Positions 8,684 through 19,362 of a DNA stretch of 64,000 nucleotides are shown piece by piece; position 1 is the first letter of the stretch; every line of letters starts with the position of its first letter. A program made the position numbers and the translations under genes. The stretch lies in contig NZ_QJSP01000017.1 in NCBI RefSeq assembly GCF_003217475.1, positions 1 to 64,000 of the forward strand, read 5' to 3'. Under the pieces are notes generated by a model. That model was not told the origin of the DNA. It searched no databases and was given only the letters and a program-made list of their open reading frames with translations. The stretch comes from Williamsia limnetica. Its GTDB lineage: Bacteria > Actinomycetota > Actinomycetes > Mycobacteriales > Mycobacteriaceae.

Positions 8684-10159
8684 TCACTGTTCGGCGGCCT
8701 CCGGGATCGCCAGGGTCGCCAACTGTCGCGCCAGACCCGAGGGGACGGTCGCGGTGATGGCCGTGCCGTGTGCACCGTGTCGCTCGGTCAGCACATCGCC
8801 TTCGGCGTGGATCCGTGACACGAGGTCGCCCCGGGAGTACGGCACCCGCACGCTGACATGGACATCATGACGGGCGATCGCCTCGCGGATGGCGACGAAC
8901 AACTCTTCGATACCCTCCCCCGTCACCGTCGAGATGAACACCGCGTTGGGGAACAGACCCCGAAGCTGAGCGAGCACCAGCGGGTCGGCCACATCGATCT
9001 TGTTGATGACCAGGATCTCGGGCGGCGCCGCCGCCTTCTCCTCTGAGACCACCTGCTCGATCACGGTCCGCACGGCCGAGATCTGGTCGGTGGGAATCGG
9101 ATCGGACCCATCGACGATGTGCAGCAGCAGATCCGCGTCGGCAACCTCTTCCAGCGTGGACCGGAAAGCTTCGACGAGCTGTGTCGGCAGATGCCGAACG
9201 AAGCCGACCGTGTCGGTGATGACGAGTTCTCTGCCGTCCTCGAGAGTCATCCGACGTGTGGTCGGATCGAGCGTCGCGAACAGTGCGTTGTGCACAAGGA
9301 CACCCGAGCCGGTCATCCTGTTGATGAGACTCGATTTACCCGCGTTGGTATATCCCACGATGGTCACCGATTGGGCGATCGCCTGTTTGCGCTTGCTGCG
9401 CTTGGTGTTCCGGGAGGTCTTCATCTCCCGGATCTCGCGCCGCAATTTGGCGGTACGTTCGCGAATCCGACGGCGGTCGGTCTCGATCTTCGTCTCACCA
9501 GGTCCGCGCAGTCCGACACCGCCGTTGCTGCCCGCCCGGCCGCCTGCCTGCCGCGACATCGACTCACCCCAGCCGCGCAGTCGCGGCAACATGTACTCCA
9601 TCTGTGCCAATGCCACCTGGGCCTTGCCCTCGCGCGACGTGGCGTGCTGGGCAAAGATGTCCAAGATCAAGGCCGTGCGGTCGATGACCTTCACCTTCAC
9701 GACCTTCTCCAGCGCGGTGAGCTGCGCGGGGGTCAGTTCACCATCGCAGATCACGGTATCGGCGCCCGTGGCCAGGACGATCTCACGAAGCTCGTGGGCC
9801 TTGCCGGAGCCGATATAGGTCGCCGGGTCGGGTTTGTCGCGGCGTTGGATCAGGCCCTCGAGTACCTCTGAGCCGGCGGTCTCGGCCAGTGCGGCGAGCT
9901 CCGCCATGCTGGAGTCGGCTTGCGCGGTGGTGCTGCCCTGAGTCCAAACACCGACCAATACGACCCGTTCGAGCCGCAACTGCCGGTACTCGACCTCGGT
10001 GACGTCGGTCAGCTCTGTCGACAGCCCACCGACACGCTGCAGAGAACTACGTTCGTCGAGTTGCAGCTCACCGGTTGTCGGGATGTGCTGTTCGCGTTCG
10101 ACACGCGCCTCGTCGGTATTTTCTTGAGTCCCGCTCTGCGGGTTGTTGTCTTCGGTCAT
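8684..10159 (-). CDS. hflX: ribosome-associated GTPase HflX
   Basis: A 491-residue Obg/HflX GTPase. The N-terminal HflX domain (about 60-250) carries the Gly-rich linker near 205-222. The G domain has G1 GYTNAGKS at 269-276, G3 DTVGF at 316-320 and G4 NKID at 386-389. HflX splits stalled or stressed 70S ribosomes into subunits; in mycobacteria it has been linked to macrolide-lincosamide tolerance and hypoxia. The ATG at 10159 gives a length like the mycobacterial protein. It follows dapF after 45 bases and is probably cotranscribed with it. Confidence 0.95.
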   Translation of the reverse strand: MTEDNNPQSGTQENTDEARVEREQHIPTTGELQLDERSSLQRVGGLSTELTDVTEVEYRQLRLERVVLVGVWTQGSTTAQADSSMAELAALAETAGSEVLEGLIQRRDKPDPATYIGSGKAHELREIVLATGADTVICDGELTPAQLTALEKVVKVKVIDRTALILDIFAQHATSREGKAQVALAQMEYMLPRLRGWGESMSRQAGGRAGSNGGVGLRGPGETKIETDRRRIRERTAKLRREIREMKTSRNTKRSKRKQAIAQSVTIVGYTNAGKSSLINRMTGSGVLVHNALFATLDPTTRRMTLEDGRELVITDTVGFVRHLPTQLVEAFRSTLEEVADADLLLHIVDGSDPIPTDQISAVRTVIEQVVSEEKAAAPPEILVINKIDVADPLVLAQLRGLFPNAVFISTVTGEGIEELFVAIREAIARHDVHVSVRVPYSRGDLVSRIHAEGDVLTERHGAHGTAITATVPSGLARQLATLAIPEAAEQ

Positions 10160-10204
10160 GAGATGACCATCGTGACATTGCGATGTACTTGCTGCATACC
10201 GGTT

Positions 10205-11128
10205 TTAAAGCCACCCTTCGTTGAGCATGCCCGCGCCGACCAGAATGGACGGGCCGCGTAGTTCACTGTCGTTGTCTCTTATCGTCACCGTGATCCGGCC
10301 CCCGGGAACCGCGACGATGATGGCCCCGGTGTTTCGGCCGATCGAGCGCAGCGCGGCCGCAGCGGCCGCGACGGTTCCGGTTCCACAGCTGCGCGTCTCC
10401 CCCACACCGCGCTCGTGCACCCGCATCTGCACCTCGCCCGTGACCCCATCGACGGTGGACGGTGTCGGTGCGGTGATCAACTCGATGTTGACGCCCGCCG
10501 GAAAATCGCCGGTGTCGTAGGTGATCGGCGCCGTGAGATCGATGTCGTCCAAGGTTTCCGCGGTCATACTTTCAACAACGCAGGCCAGGTGCGGATTCCC
10601 GACGTCCACCGCGACCCCCGCATAGGTGGTGCCGCCGATGGTCGCCTTGCTGTCAGAACCGAACACCACCTTGCCCATCGACACACTGACCTCCGCGTGT
10701 GTCCCGTTGCGCGCGTGCACCACCACCGGCCGCGCACCCGCGCGCGATCCGACGACGAAATCGTTGCCGGCGACCAGATCGTGGGCTGCGAGGTAGTGGG
10801 CGAACACCCGAACCCCGTTGCCGCACATCTCCGCGATGGAACCGTCACCGTTGCGGTAGTCCATGAACCAATCGTTGTCGTCGATGCCGTCGGGCACCGT
10901 CGCGAGCACCCCCGCGTCGCGGAGTGCGCCCGCTGTGGCCACCCGCAACACCCCATCGGCGCCGATCCCGCGTTGCCGGTCGCAGAGCGCGGAGACGAAC
11001 TCGGGAGTCAGGTCCAACGCCACACCGGGGTCGGGCAGCAACACGAAGTCGTTCTGGGTTCCATGACCCTTCACGAAATCGACATGCGCACCTTCCTGCA
11101 CCCGAACCCCGCCCGTCTCCCCCACCAT
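10205..11128 (-). CDS. dapF: diaminopimelate epimerase DapF
   Basis: Interconverts LL- and meso-diaminopimelate for lysine and peptidoglycan. The catalytic cysteine pair is present: C102 in EMCGNGVR and C248 in TRSCGTGTV (numbering from the start at 11128). Family members begin at the residue equivalent to [13 protein letters not shown], but here that Val is GTC and cannot initiate, so translation must start upstream. The ATG at 11128 has GGAG eight bases ahead, supplied by the tandem repeat at 11111-11229. It adds 15 residues and yields 307. A longer form from the ATG at 11233 would translate the repeats as [12 protein letters not shown] units and give 342 residues. It follows miaA closely. 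Confidence 0.93.
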   Translation of the reverse strand: MVGETGGVRVQEGAHVDFVKGHGTQNDFVLLPDPGVALDLTPEFVSALCDRQRGIGADGVLRVATAGALRDAGVLATVPDGIDDNDWFMDYRNGDGSIAEMCGNGVRVFAHYLAAHDLVAGNDFVVGSRAGARPVVVHARNGTHAEVSVSMGKVVFGSDSKATIGGTTYAGVAVDVGNPHLACVVESMTAETLDDIDLTAPITYDTGDFPAGVNIELITAPTPSTVDGVTGEVQMRVHERGVGETRSCGTGTVAAAAAALRSIGRNTGAIIVAVPGGRITVTIRDNDSELRGPSILVGAGMLNEGWL

Positions 11129-11229
11129 AGGTCGAGCTCCGCTACGCTCCGTCTCCCCCACCACAGGTCGAGCTCCGCTACGCTCCGTCTCCCCCACCAC
11201 AGGTCGAGCTCCGCTACGCTCCGTCTCCG
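11111..11229 (-). repeat. 36-bp tandem repeat at the dapF start
   Basis: Two complete 36-base units (11129-11164 and 11165-11200), a third partial unit (11201-11229) and a leading fragment (11111-11128) are nearly identical. On the minus strand each contains GAGACGGAGCGTAGCGGAGC followed by TCGACC. The period is a multiple of three and the frame is open, reading as repeated [12 protein letters not shown]. The same family occurs at 14450-14514 in a diverged form. The last unit provides the GGAG Shine-Dalgarno sequence for the ATG at 11128. Confidence 0.9.
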
Positions 11230-11262
11230 ACATCAGACAAACAATACGCCCTCTACCGGGCA

Positions 11263-12174
11263 CTACCCGGGCGCTCGGCCCGCCGCGAGCAAAGCCTGAC
11301 GGACCACATCGGGAGCCGAGGCGTCGAGCCACCGAACTCGCGGGTCGCGGCGAAACCAGGAGCGCTGCCTGCGCACATACCTGCGAGTTCCGATGAAGGT
11401 CAGTTCCTCGGCGCGCGCGAGATCGTAATCACCGTCCACCACGGCGATCGCCTGGGCATAGCCGATCGCTCGGGCGGCGGTGACCCCGTCTCGCAACCCG
11501 ATGTCGAGCAAGGCCCGGACCTCGTCCACCAGACCTTGCGAGAACATGGCCGAGGTACGGCGAGCAATCCGATCGTCGAGATCGACGGTGTCCCGGTCCA
11601 GCGCAATGATCGTCGTATCCCACCGCGGTTCGCCGATCGTCGGTGCCGACGCGGCAAAGGGCCTACCGGTGATCTCGACGACCTCGAGCGCTCGGACGAT
11701 GCGGCGACCGTCGGTGTCGAGGATGTGGAGCGCGGCCTCGCGATCGACCTCGGCGAGGAGTCGGTGCAATGCCGCCGGCCCGACGTGCGCGAGCTGCTCC
11801 TCGTATCGGGCCCTGACCTCGGGGTCGGTTGCAGGGAACTGCCAGTCGTCGAGCAATGCCTGGATGTACATCATCGATCCACCGACGATCACCGGGGTGC
11901 GGCCTGCGGCCAGGATGCTCTCGACATCAGCGCGCGCCGCCTCCTGGTATCGCGCGACAGTTGCCGTCTCGGTCACCTCGAGCACATCGATCTGGTGATG
12001 GCGGACTTCACGTCGCTCGCCGACCGGCGTCTTCGCCGTCCCGATGTCCATGCCTCGGTACTGCTGCATCGCGTCCACGTTCACGATGTCGCCCCCGAGG
12101 TCGCTCGCCAACTCCAGTGCCAGGTCTGACTTCCCACTGGCCGTGGGCCCGATGACAGCAATCGGCTTCAGCAC
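11263..12174 (-). CDS. miaA: tRNA dimethylallyltransferase MiaA
   Basis: Transfers dimethylallyl from DMAPP to N6 of A37 in tRNAs reading UNN codons, the substrate later methylthiolated by MiaB in this window. The P-loop GPTASGKS is at the N-terminus, and the [15 protein letters not shown] and [17 protein letters not shown] motifs follow. The GTG at 12174 has GGGA six bases ahead and yields the typical [16 protein letters not shown]-terminus of a 303-residue protein. The ATG at 12186 is the alternative. The start overlaps the upstream gene by 7 bases, so the two are translationally linked. Confidence 0.93.
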   Translation of the reverse strand: MLKPIAVIGPTASGKSDLALELASDLGGDIVNVDAMQQYRGMDIGTAKTPVGERREVRHHQIDVLEVTETATVARYQEAARADVESILAAGRTPVIVGGSMMYIQALLDDWQFPATDPEVRARYEEQLAHVGPAALHRLLAEVDREAALHILDTDGRRIVRALEVVEITGRPFAASAPTIGEPRWDTTIIALDRDTVDLDDRIARRTSAMFSQGLVDEVRALLDIGLRDGVTAARAIGYAQAIAVVDGDYDLARAEELTFIGTRRYVRRQRSWFRRDPRVRWLDASAPDVVRQALLAAGRAPG

Positions 12175-12908
12175 CGCACGTCCCATCGGGCGACCACATA
12201 GCCGACACCGAACGGCGCCGCGGCGACCAGTAAGCGACCGTCCAGCGCAGCCCTGTCCACTCCGGCACCTGCCACTGCGCCGGCCACCAGTTGCCATACC
12301 GCGCGACCGGAGACTCCCAGAGCCGTACATGCCTGTTCGTCGAGGGCCGCGAGCGCCGCGAGATCAGCCGACCCCAGCGCGTTGTCGATCACCGTTTGCA
12401 ACGCGGCCGCGCCGGCCTGCTCGCCTCCCGGGGCCTTCGGCCCGAGAGTGGTCGCCCCATCGGCGACCACCAGCAACCCGACCGGTTCGTCTGTTGACGC
12501 CAGCGCCGCCCCCAGGACACGACCGAGTTCGGCACTGTCGGCAGCCGAGGTCTGGGCATCGACCAGGGTCACCGTCAACTGCGGCCGCGGGTCGACCGCA
12601 CCGACCAGCCAGCCGGCCAACAGAACGGAGGTCGGCATCGACGGATCGGGATCGCCCGGCGTCTGCGGATCGATCTCGACCTCGAGTCCGGCACCGAAAC
12701 CCACAAAGGTGCCCCGCGCCGCCACCGGAACAGCCGGATCGCCGATTCCGACGACGACCCAGCGGGACGCCTGCGCGGCCAACTGATCACAAACCGCATG
12801 GGCGGCATCGCGGATGGGGAGTATCTCGGCAACGCCGGGACCTGACAGCTCGGGCACCAAAACCGGTGCGCTGGGGACGAATGCAGCGGCGACCAACACT
12901 TGCGCCAC
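12168..12908 (-). CDS. class III extradiol dioxygenase-fold protein (Rv2728c-like)
   Basis: About 246 residues, beginning [20 protein letters not shown] like mycobacterial Rv2728c, which always neighbours miaA and dapF. The fold resembles LigB/AMMECR-type class III extradiol dioxygenases, but no complete metal-ligand set is evident and the function is unknown. The start is uncertain: GTG codons at 12908 and 12899 fit family N-termini, while the frame stays open to an ATG at 12980 with an unconvincing Arg-rich leader. It overlaps miaA by 7 bases and is divergent from the DUF349 gene. Confidence 0.75.
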   Translation of the reverse strand: MAQVLVAAAFVPSAPVLVPELSGPGVAEILPIRDAAHAVCDQLAAQASRWVVVGIGDPAVPVAARGTFVGFGAGLEVEIDPQTPGDPDPSMPTSVLLAGWLVGAVDPRPQLTVTLVDAQTSAADSAELGRVLGAALASTDEPVGLLVVADGATTLGPKAPGGEQAGAAALQTVIDNALGSADLAALAALDEQACTALGVSGRAVWQLVAGAVAGAGVDRAALDGRLLVAAAPFGVGYVVARWDVRC

Positions 12909-13090
12909 GGTAGCCGACTCTCGTCTCGGGGTACCGCGCTGCGCAATCCGAACCACCCCATTGTCGATGAGTGTCCACACCCACGGCCGTGACCTGCTTC
13001 AATGAGAGGGGCGATGGGCGCCACACCGGCATCAGCGCCGGCAGACGAACGCAACTGGCAGCCGTGTCGCGCGGCAGGACAAGGAAAAAC

Positions 13091-14455
13091 ATGACCGAGC
13101 ACACCCCTGAACCTGCTGCAGACGCCACCCCGGCGCCCGGCCCCCGGCCGGGGCCTCGGCCCGGCCCCCGGCCCGGACCACGCCCGGGCCAGCACGCCCC
13201 GCCGAAAGTGCACGCCCCCGCCGACGTCATCCGACCCGCATCGGATCCGTCCGAGTTCGGCCGTATCGATGACGACGGCGCCGTGTGGCTCAAGAACTCC
13301 GAAGGCGAACATCAGATCGCCTCCTGGCAGGCAGGAACCGCGGCTGAGGGCCTCGCCCACTTCGGACGCCGCTTCGACGATCTCGTCGTCGAGGTCGAGC
13401 TGCTCGAGGAACGCCTCGAAGCGGGCACCGGAGATCCCCGGAAGACGAAGATCGCAGCCGCCGCGTTGGTGGAGTCTCTCCCGACGGCCGCGGTGATCGG
13501 TGATGTGGACGCGGTCGCGAAACGCCTGCAGACGATCATCGACGGAGCCGATGGAGCCGCCGAAAAGGTCAAGCACGACCGCGACGAAGCGCGCACCGCC
13601 GCGATCGCGCGGAAAGAGGAGCTCGCCGCCGAAGCCGAGGAAATCGGTTCGGAGTCGACCCAGTGGAAGGTCGCCGGCGATCGCATGCGGGTGATCCTCG
13701 AAGAGTGGAAGACCATCAAGGGCGTCGACCGCAAGACCGACGACCAGCTCTGGAAGCGCTACTCGAAAGCACGCGACACCTTCAATCGCAGGCGGGGCGC
13801 GCACTTCGCCGAGATGGACCGTGAGCGCGCTGGGGCACGTTCACGCAAAGAAGAGCTCATCACCGAGGCCGAGGCACTGTCCGCGTCCACGGATTGGGCT
13901 GATACCGCCGCCAAGTTCCGTGAGCTGCTCACCCAGTGGAAGGCGGCCGGTCGGGCACCGCGCGATCAGGACGACGCGCTATGGGCCCGCTTCAAAGCGG
14001 CGCAGGACGTCTTCTTCGGCGCCCGCAACGCTGCGTCCTCCGAACGGGACGCCGAGTTCGAGACGAACGCCGCAGCCAAGGCCGAGTTGTTGACCCGGGC
14101 CGAGAAGTCGATCGATCCGGCAGCCGATCTGGACGCCGCCCGTCGCGAGTTCAGGTTGATCCGCGATCAGTGGGACGAGATCGGCAAGGTCCCCCGGGAA
14201 CAGATGCACTCGCTCGAGGCCCGTATCAAGGCCGTGGAGAAGCGTATCCGCGATGCCGAGTCCGCACAGTGGCAGCGGACCGATCCCGAGGTCAAGGCCC
14301 GGGCGCAGCAGTTCGCCGACAGGGTCTCGCAACTCGAGGATCAGGCTGCGAAGGCCGAGGCCGGTGGTAAGGCGAAGGATGCCCGCAAGCTACGCGAGCA
14401 GGCCGAGCAGTGGCGTGAGTGGGCTCGTGCGGCCGAGGGTGCCATCAGCGACTGA
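13091..14455 (+). CDS. DUF349 protein (Rv2731-like) with Pro-Gly-Arg tail
   Basis: A 454-residue, highly charged, mostly helical protein containing successive DUF349 repeats (for example [38 protein letters not shown] and [11 protein letters not shown]). The rest is coiled-coil-like. It corresponds to M. tuberculosis Rv2731, whose function is unknown. Residues 15-33 are a (PGPR)4 tandem that is absent from the core family. The ATG at 13091 has AAGGA upstream (13081-13085). Its stop codon lies inside a dispersed repeat copy. Confidence 0.85.
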   Translation: MTEHTPEPAADATPAPGPRPGPRPGPRPGPRPGQHAPPKVHAPADVIRPASDPSEFGRIDDDGAVWLKNSEGEHQIASWQAGTAAEGLAHFGRRFDDLVVEVELLEERLEAGTGDPRKTKIAAAALVESLPTAAVIGDVDAVAKRLQTIIDGADGAAEKVKHDRDEARTAAIARKEELAAEAEEIGSESTQWKVAGDRMRVILEEWKTIKGVDRKTDDQLWKRYSKARDTFNRRRGAHFAEMDRERAGARSRKEELITEAEALSASTDWADTAAKFRELLTQWKAAGRAPRDQDDALWARFKAAQDVFFGARNAASSERDAEFETNAAAKAELLTRAEKSIDPAADLDAARREFRLIRDQWDEIGKVPREQMHSLEARIKAVEKRIRDAESAQWQRTDPEVKARAQQFADRVSQLEDQAAKAEAGGKAKDARKLREQAEQWREWARAAEGAISD

Positions 14456-14514
14456 GACGAAGCCGGAGGCGGAGCTCGACCATGGACTGAGACGAAGCCG
14501 GAGGCGGAGCTCGA
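14450..14514 (+). repeat. dispersed repeat, two tandem copies
   Basis: Two identical 30-base copies (14450-14479 and 14485-14514) have a period of 35. Each holds GAGACGAAGCCGGAGGCGGA followed by GCTCGA. The stop codon of the DUF349 gene is the TGA inside the first copy. The unit shares the frame GAGACGnAGCnnnnGCGGAGCTCGA with the repeats inside dapF, so both belong to one family. Confidence 0.88.
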
Positions 14515-14534
14515 TCAGCGCGATTGAGCGCGAG

Positions 14535-15131
14535 TCAGTCCTCGTTGTCGGGGTCGGTGGGCCGCGGTCGTCGCTGCAGGGCGAGGGCCCTTTGCTCCTC
14601 GGCGGCCGCCTCGTCGCGACGCTGGGCCTCGAGGGTGAGCTGGTAGTTGGTGCGGGTCCACACGACGCGAGACCAGTGGAAGACGATCACGAACATCGCG
14701 ATCCAGCCGACGACGAGTCCGACACCGACGCCGCTCGGCGGTGTGAATCCCGAGACTCCGGGAGTGTTGCGAGACCACCAGGCGAGCATTCCGGCGACAC
14801 ACGACACCGCGCTGCCGCAGAGTGCGACCCAGGCGAAGAACCAGCGGCGGGTGATCAGGGCGAGCACCGAGAACCCGACACCGAACACCAACTGCAGCCA
14901 GACGAAGATGCGTGAGGTGATGGTGACGTTTTCTGCAGCGGCGTCCGCATTGAAGGTCAAGACGTCGATGCCGGTCACCGACCCGGTGTGGGGCAACACG
15001 AATGAGAGCAACACGGCGAGGACCGCGACGGCGACCACCACTGCACGGGCTCCCGGATCGATCTCGCCCGCGACCTTGCGCTCGGCCTTGCGTAGATCAC
15101 CTTTGAACTGATCGAAATCTGGTTCGGCCAT
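14535..15131 (-). CDS. conserved membrane protein (Rv2732c-like)
   Basis: A 198-residue protein with an acidic and basic N-terminus and four hydrophobic segments at about 30-47, 75-92, 98-115 and 134-152. It ends in a charged, Glu/Arg-rich tail. It matches Rv2732c in location, directly behind miaB. The function is unknown. The ATG at 15131 shares one base with the miaB stop (TGATG), so it is translationally coupled to miaB. Confidence 0.8.
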   Translation of the reverse strand: MAEPDFDQFKGDLRKAERKVAGEIDPGARAVVVAVAVLAVLLSFVLPHTGSVTGIDVLTFNADAAAENVTITSRIFVWLQLVFGVGFSVLALITRRWFFAWVALCGSAVSCVAGMLAWWSRNTPGVSGFTPPSGVGVGLVVGWIAMFVIVFHWSRVVWTRTNYQLTLEAQRRDEAAAEEQRALALQRRPRPTDPDNED

Positions 15132-16654
15132 CACATCTCACATCCTGAGCCGCAAGCCGATTCCACCGGTGCGCTCGTCGGTTTTCCGATTGTCGGCAGC
15201 CCCAGACCCACACCGATCGGCGGAGTCTGCGGTGTGGTGCCTGCGGAGTGGGCGTCGCCGGCCCGGGTTCGCCGGTGCGCGGTGATGCCATCGTCGGCCA
15301 GCAGGTAATGCGGCGCAGCCCCGGTGACCACCGCGTTCACGAGATCTCCGGGCCGGATGGCGTCGTCGGCGGCGGCGAAGTGGACGAGTCGCCCATCGCG
15401 AGCGCGGCCGGTCATGCGGCCTTGATCCTTGCGGCCGTCGGCGGTGACCAGAACCTCGACCGGCGCACCGATCAAATTCTGATTCTCTTCGAGGCAGATC
15501 CGATCCTGCAGCTCTGTCAGCCGCATATAGCGCTCGGACACAACTGCTTTGGGAACCTGCTCGCCCATGTCTGCGGCCGGCGTGCCCGGTCTCGGTGAGT
15601 ACTGGAAGGTGTACGCGCTGGTGAATCTGGCCTTGGCCACCACGTCGAGGGTGTCCTGGAAGTCTTGTTCGGTCTCACCGGGGAACCCCACGATGATGTC
15701 GGTGGTGATCGACGCATGCGGCATCGCGGCACGGACCCGGTCGATGATCCCGAGGAACTTGGTGCTGCGGTAGCTGCGGCGCATCGCCTTCAGGATCCGG
15801 TCGGAACCCGATTGCAACGGCATGTGCAGTTGCGGGCAGACGTTGGGGGTCTGTGCCATCGCGTCGATCACGTCGTCGGTGAATTCGGCGGGGTGGGGCG
15901 AGGTGAAGCGCACACGTTCGAGACCCTCGATGTCCCCGCACGCCCGCAGTAGCGCGGCAAAGGCACCGCGATCGCGTCCGAGGTCTGGGTCGGCGAATGA
16001 CATCCCATACGCGTTGACGTTCTGCCCGAGCAGGGTCACCTCGCCGACACCCTCGTTCACCAAGGCCTGCACCTCGGCCAACACATCGCCGGGACGCCGG
16101 TCGACCTCTTTGCCTCGCAGGGCCGGCACGATGCAGAAAGTGCAGGTGTTGTTGCAACCGACCGAGATCGAAACCCAGCCCGAGTATGCCGACTCGCGCT
16201 TGGCAGGCAGCGTCGAAGGGAATGCCTCGAGGGCGTCGATGATCTCGACCTGCGCCTGCTCGTTGTGTCGCGCCCGCTCCAGGAGCACCGGCAACGACCC
16301 GAGGTTGTGGGTACCGAAGACAACGTCGACCCAGGGCGCCTTCTTCACGACGGTGGCGCGATCCTTCTGCGCGAGACAGCCGCCGACGGCGATCTGCATT
16401 CCGGGGCGGCGCTCCTTGACAGGCGCCAGGTGAGAGAGGTTTCCGTACAGCTTGTTGTCGGCGTTCTCCCGCACCGCGCACGTGTTGAACACCACGAGGT
16501 CGGGCTCGGCTCCGTCTTCGGCACGCACATAGCCGGCCTCTTCGAGAAGCCCGGAGATGCGCTCCGAGTCGTGGACATTCATCTGACAGCCGTACGTGGT
16601 GACCTGGTAGGAACGCCCGCTGGTCAGCGGACTGTCGGTCACCGGACTTGTCAT
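15131..16654 (-). CDS. miaB: tRNA-2-methylthio-N6-dimethylallyladenosine synthase MiaB
   Basis: A 507-residue radical SAM methylthiotransferase that converts i6A37 made by MiaA into ms2i6A37. The N-terminal UPF0004 domain has cluster ligands C23, C59 and C93. The radical SAM motif CNNTCTFC provides C167, C171 and C174. A TRAM domain follows (about 375-445, [14 protein letters not shown]). The C-terminal 50 residues are a low-complexity extension ending in ACGSGCEM. The ATG at 16654 gives the normal family start. It is divergent from gluA. Confidence 0.95.
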   Translation of the reverse strand: MTSPVTDSPLTSGRSYQVTTYGCQMNVHDSERISGLLEEAGYVRAEDGAEPDLVVFNTCAVRENADNKLYGNLSHLAPVKERRPGMQIAVGGCLAQKDRATVVKKAPWVDVVFGTHNLGSLPVLLERARHNEQAQVEIIDALEAFPSTLPAKRESAYSGWVSISVGCNNTCTFCIVPALRGKEVDRRPGDVLAEVQALVNEGVGEVTLLGQNVNAYGMSFADPDLGRDRGAFAALLRACGDIEGLERVRFTSPHPAEFTDDVIDAMAQTPNVCPQLHMPLQSGSDRILKAMRRSYRSTKFLGIIDRVRAAMPHASITTDIIVGFPGETEQDFQDTLDVVAKARFTSAYTFQYSPRPGTPAADMGEQVPKAVVSERYMRLTELQDRICLEENQNLIGAPVEVLVTADGRKDQGRMTGRARDGRLVHFAAADDAIRPGDLVNAVVTGAAPHYLLADDGITAHRRTRAGDAHSAGTTPQTPPIGVGLGLPTIGKPTSAPVESACGSGCEM

Positions 16655-16811
16655 CGATATTGTCACTCGATCCAGGGTACTTGCCCGGCCCGACCAGGCG
16701 AAATGGACGCGACGACCTGCGATTTCGGTGAGCCGCCCGAGCAAGGCGCACCCGGCGAAAGACGGGTGTTGCGCTCACGGCCTTCTACCCCACCCAATAG
16801 GGTCGTTGTCC

Positions 16812-17615
16812 ATGACAACATCTCGGGACTCTGAGGGCGCTCACCGTCCGGTCAGCAAGGTACCGGCCGGCGGCAGCAGCCAGACGATGATCAGCATGAC
16901 GAACGTACAGAAGCATTTCGGCGATCTGCACGTCCTCAAAGATGTCGACCTCGAGGTGCCGGCAGGTCAAGTTGTGGTGATCCTGGGCCCCTCGGGTTCA
17001 GGTAAGTCGACGCTCTGCCGCACCATCAATCGTCTCGAACCGATCGACAGCGGCGAGATTCGTATCGACGGCAAACTCCTGCCGGCCGAGGGCAAGACAC
17101 TCGCAGCGTTGCGGGCGGACGTCGGGATGGTTTTCCAGTCCTTCAATCTCTTCGCCCACAAGACGATCCTGCAGAACGTGACCCTCGCCCCGATGAAGGT
17201 ACGCGGCAAGAGCAAGGCCGATGCGGAAAAGCGCGGTATGGAGTTGCTCGAACGCGTGGGGATCGCGAGTCAGCGCGACAAGTATCCGGCCCAGCTGTCA
17301 GGCGGTCAGCAGCAGCGAGTGGCGATCGCACGGTCGCTCGCAATGGAACCCAAGGTCATGCTGTTCGACGAACCCACCTCAGCACTCGATCCCGAGATGG
17401 TGAACGAGGTCCTCGACGTCATGGTCTCGCTGGCCAAGGAGGGCATGACCATGCTCGTGGTGACCCACGAGATGGGTTTCGCCAGGAAGGCAGCCGATCG
17501 CGTCATCTTCATGGCCGATGGGGCCATCGTCGAGGACGACGAACCAGAGACCTTCTTCACCAACCCCAAGTCCGACCGAGCGCGCGACTTCCTCGGCAAG
17601 ATCCTGGGCCACTGA
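16812..17615 (+). CDS. gluA: glutamate ABC transporter ATP-binding protein GluA
   Basis: An ABC ATPase very similar in memory to Corynebacterium GluA ([18 protein letters not shown]). Walker [10 protein letters not shown] is at 59-67, and the signature LSGGQQQRV and Walker [17 protein letters not shown] follow. It powers glutamate and probably aspartate uptake through GluC/GluD. The ATG at 16812, with AGGG upstream, gives 267 residues. The ATG at 16887 ([12 protein letters not shown]) would give the 242-residue corynebacterial length and is a serious alternative. First gene of gluABCD. Confidence 0.92.
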   Translation: MTTSRDSEGAHRPVSKVPAGGSSQTMISMTNVQKHFGDLHVLKDVDLEVPAGQVVVILGPSGSGKSTLCRTINRLEPIDSGEIRIDGKLLPAEGKTLAALRADVGMVFQSFNLFAHKTILQNVTLAPMKVRGKSKADAEKRGMELLERVGIASQRDKYPAQLSGGQQQRVAIARSLAMEPKVMLFDEPTSALDPEMVNEVLDVMVSLAKEGMTMLVVTHEMGFARKAADRVIFMADGAIVEDDEPETFFTNPKSDRARDFLGKILGH

Positions 17616-17623
17616 GGACTGTG

Positions 17624-18682
17624 ATGAACCGACACACACGCATGAACACACGTACCCCCATCGCTGCGCGAAGACCACGGCGATGGACCTCGATCCTCGG
17701 GGTCGCTGTTGCCGCCGTCCTGATCGCGGGCGGGCTCGCCGCCTGCGGCAACACCAACCCGCGAAACCTGCTCGAGTCCATCGAGCAGGGCTCGGTCATC
17801 GCAGGCACGAAGTTCGATCAGCCCGGTCTCGGCCTGCGTCATCCCGACAAGGACTTCACCGGTTTCGACGTCGCGGTGTCGGAGTACGTGATCAACAACA
17901 TCGCCGAGACGAACGGGTGGGACAAGCCCGACATCACCTGGCGCGAAACCCCCTCGGCTCAGCGGGAAACGCTGATCGCCAACGGTGAGGTCGACATGAT
18001 CGCGGCCACCTACTCGATCAATGCCGCCCGATCGGAGAAGGTGGCGTTTGCGGGCCCGTACCTCATCAACTACCAGGGGCTTCTCGTCCGCGAGGACGAC
18101 GACAGCATCGTTACGCTGACCGACCTGAACAACGGTAAGAAGTTGTGTTCGGTCACCGGTTCGACATCTGCACAGAACGTCAAGAACCAGTTGCCCAAGA
18201 TCCAGCTCCAGGAGTACGACTCGTATTCGTCGTGCGTCGAGGCGTTGCGCCGCGGCAAGGTCGATGCGCTGACCACCGATGAGGCGATCCTGGCCGGTTT
18301 CTCGGACTTCTACCCCGACGAGTTCAAGCTCGTCGACATGACCTATCCCGAGGACGCCTGCGTGACGTCGAGCGGGAAGAAGTCGCTGAAGGCGGCGGGG
18401 ACACCGTTCTCGACCGAGCGGTACGGCATCGGAATGGCCAAGGAGTACCCGGAGGCGGTCGAGGCGGCGAACGAGGCGCTGGTCAACATGATGACGCCAC
18501 CGCCAGGAGGGGGTCCGTCCGCATGGGAGACCGCGTTGCGCGACAACATCGGTAGTACGCAGGTCGATTCGATGATCGAACGGTCGGAGGGACCCGACTC
18601 GACGTACGCCTTCACCCCGGAGCCAGGAAATCTGGAATTCCTCGAGTCCAAGTCCACCCCCTGCCCGGAGGGACTGTCATGA
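17624..18682 (+). CDS. gluB: glutamate-binding lipoprotein GluB
   Basis: A 352-residue extracytoplasmic solute-binding protein. An Arg-rich n-region, hydrophobic segment and lipobox LAAC place lipidation at C41. The mature part is a periplasmic-binding-protein fold ([18 protein letters not shown] and [16 protein letters not shown]) of the polar amino acid family. It captures glutamate for GluC/GluD. The ATG at 17624 has GAGGA five bases upstream, eight bases beyond the gluA stop; a GTG at 17621 is the alternative. Confidence 0.94.
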   Translation: MNRHTRMNTRTPIAARRPRRWTSILGVAVAAVLIAGGLAACGNTNPRNLLESIEQGSVIAGTKFDQPGLGLRHPDKDFTGFDVAVSEYVINNIAETNGWDKPDITWRETPSAQRETLIANGEVDMIAATYSINAARSEKVAFAGPYLINYQGLLVREDDDSIVTLTDLNNGKKLCSVTGSTSAQNVKNQLPKIQLQEYDSYSSCVEALRRGKVDALTTDEAILAGFSDFYPDEFKLVDMTYPEDACVTSSGKKSLKAAGTPFSTERYGIGMAKEYPEAVEAANEALVNMMTPPPGGGPSAWETALRDNIGSTQVDSMIERSEGPDSTYAFTPEPGNLEFLESKSTPCPEGLS

Positions 18683-19362
18683 ACGAACTCTGGACAGATA
18701 TCGGCCCAGGGTTGTGGCCCGCCTACTGGGTGACGATCAAACTGACCTTCTTCTCGGCCATCGGCTCGCTCCTGTGGGGCACGGTTCTCGCAGGAATGCG
18801 GGTCTCTCCGGTGCCCGTCATGCGCTTCTTCGGTACCTGGTACGTCAACATCGTCCGAAATACCCCGCTGACCCTGATCATCATCTTCTGCTCGGTCGGC
18901 CTGTACCAGAATCTCGGGTTGGCCTTGGCTCCCGAGAACGAGAACTTCATCGACAACAACAATTTCTGGCTCGCGGTGCTGGGGTTCACGTTCTACACCT
19001 CGACATTCGTCTGCGAGACGTTGCGGTCCGGCTTCAACACCGTTCCGCTCGGACAAGCCGAGGCGGCGAGATCGCTCGGTCTGCCGTTCAGCAAGGTTTT
19101 CGCACTCATCGTGCTGCCTCAAGCGATCAGGTCGGTGATCGGCCCGATGGGCAGTGTGCTGATCGCTCTGACCAAGAACACCACCATCGCGTCGGCGATC
19201 GGTGTCGCCGAGGCATCGTTGCTCATGAAGGAGCAAATCGAGAACCACGCCGACCAGGTCATCTGGATCTTCGCCATCATCGCCGCCGGCTTCATGGTGC
19301 TGACACTCACCGAGGGCTTCGTGTTCGGTTATCTCGCAAAGCGATTGGCGGTCAAACGATGA
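18679..19362 (+). CDS. gluC: glutamate ABC transporter permease GluC
   Basis: A 227-residue inner-membrane permease of the HisM family. Five hydrophobic segments are visible, along with the EAA loop that contacts the ATPase ([18 protein letters not shown]). The ATG overlaps the gluB stop by four bases (ATGA), coupling translation. Together with GluD it forms the translocation pore. Confidence 0.94.
   Translation: MNELWTDIGPGLWPAYWVTIKLTFFSAIGSLLWGTVLAGMRVSPVPVMRFFGTWYVNIVRNTPLTLIIIFCSVGLYQNLGLALAPENENFIDNNNFWLAVLGFTFYTSTFVCETLRSGFNTVPLGQAEAARSLGLPFSKVFALIVLPQAIRSVIGPMGSVLIALTKNTTIASAIGVAEASLLMKEQIENHADQVIWIFAIIAAGFMVLTLTEGFVFGYLAKRLAVKR

Noticed and set aside
11111-11230. CRISPR-like array
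   Set aside because: Units are contiguous without distinct spacers and continue as coding frame; no cas genes are present.
18714-19358. Extended GluD frame upstream of 19359
   Set aside because: It runs through gluC in another frame; the ATGA overlap at 19359 and family length fix the start.
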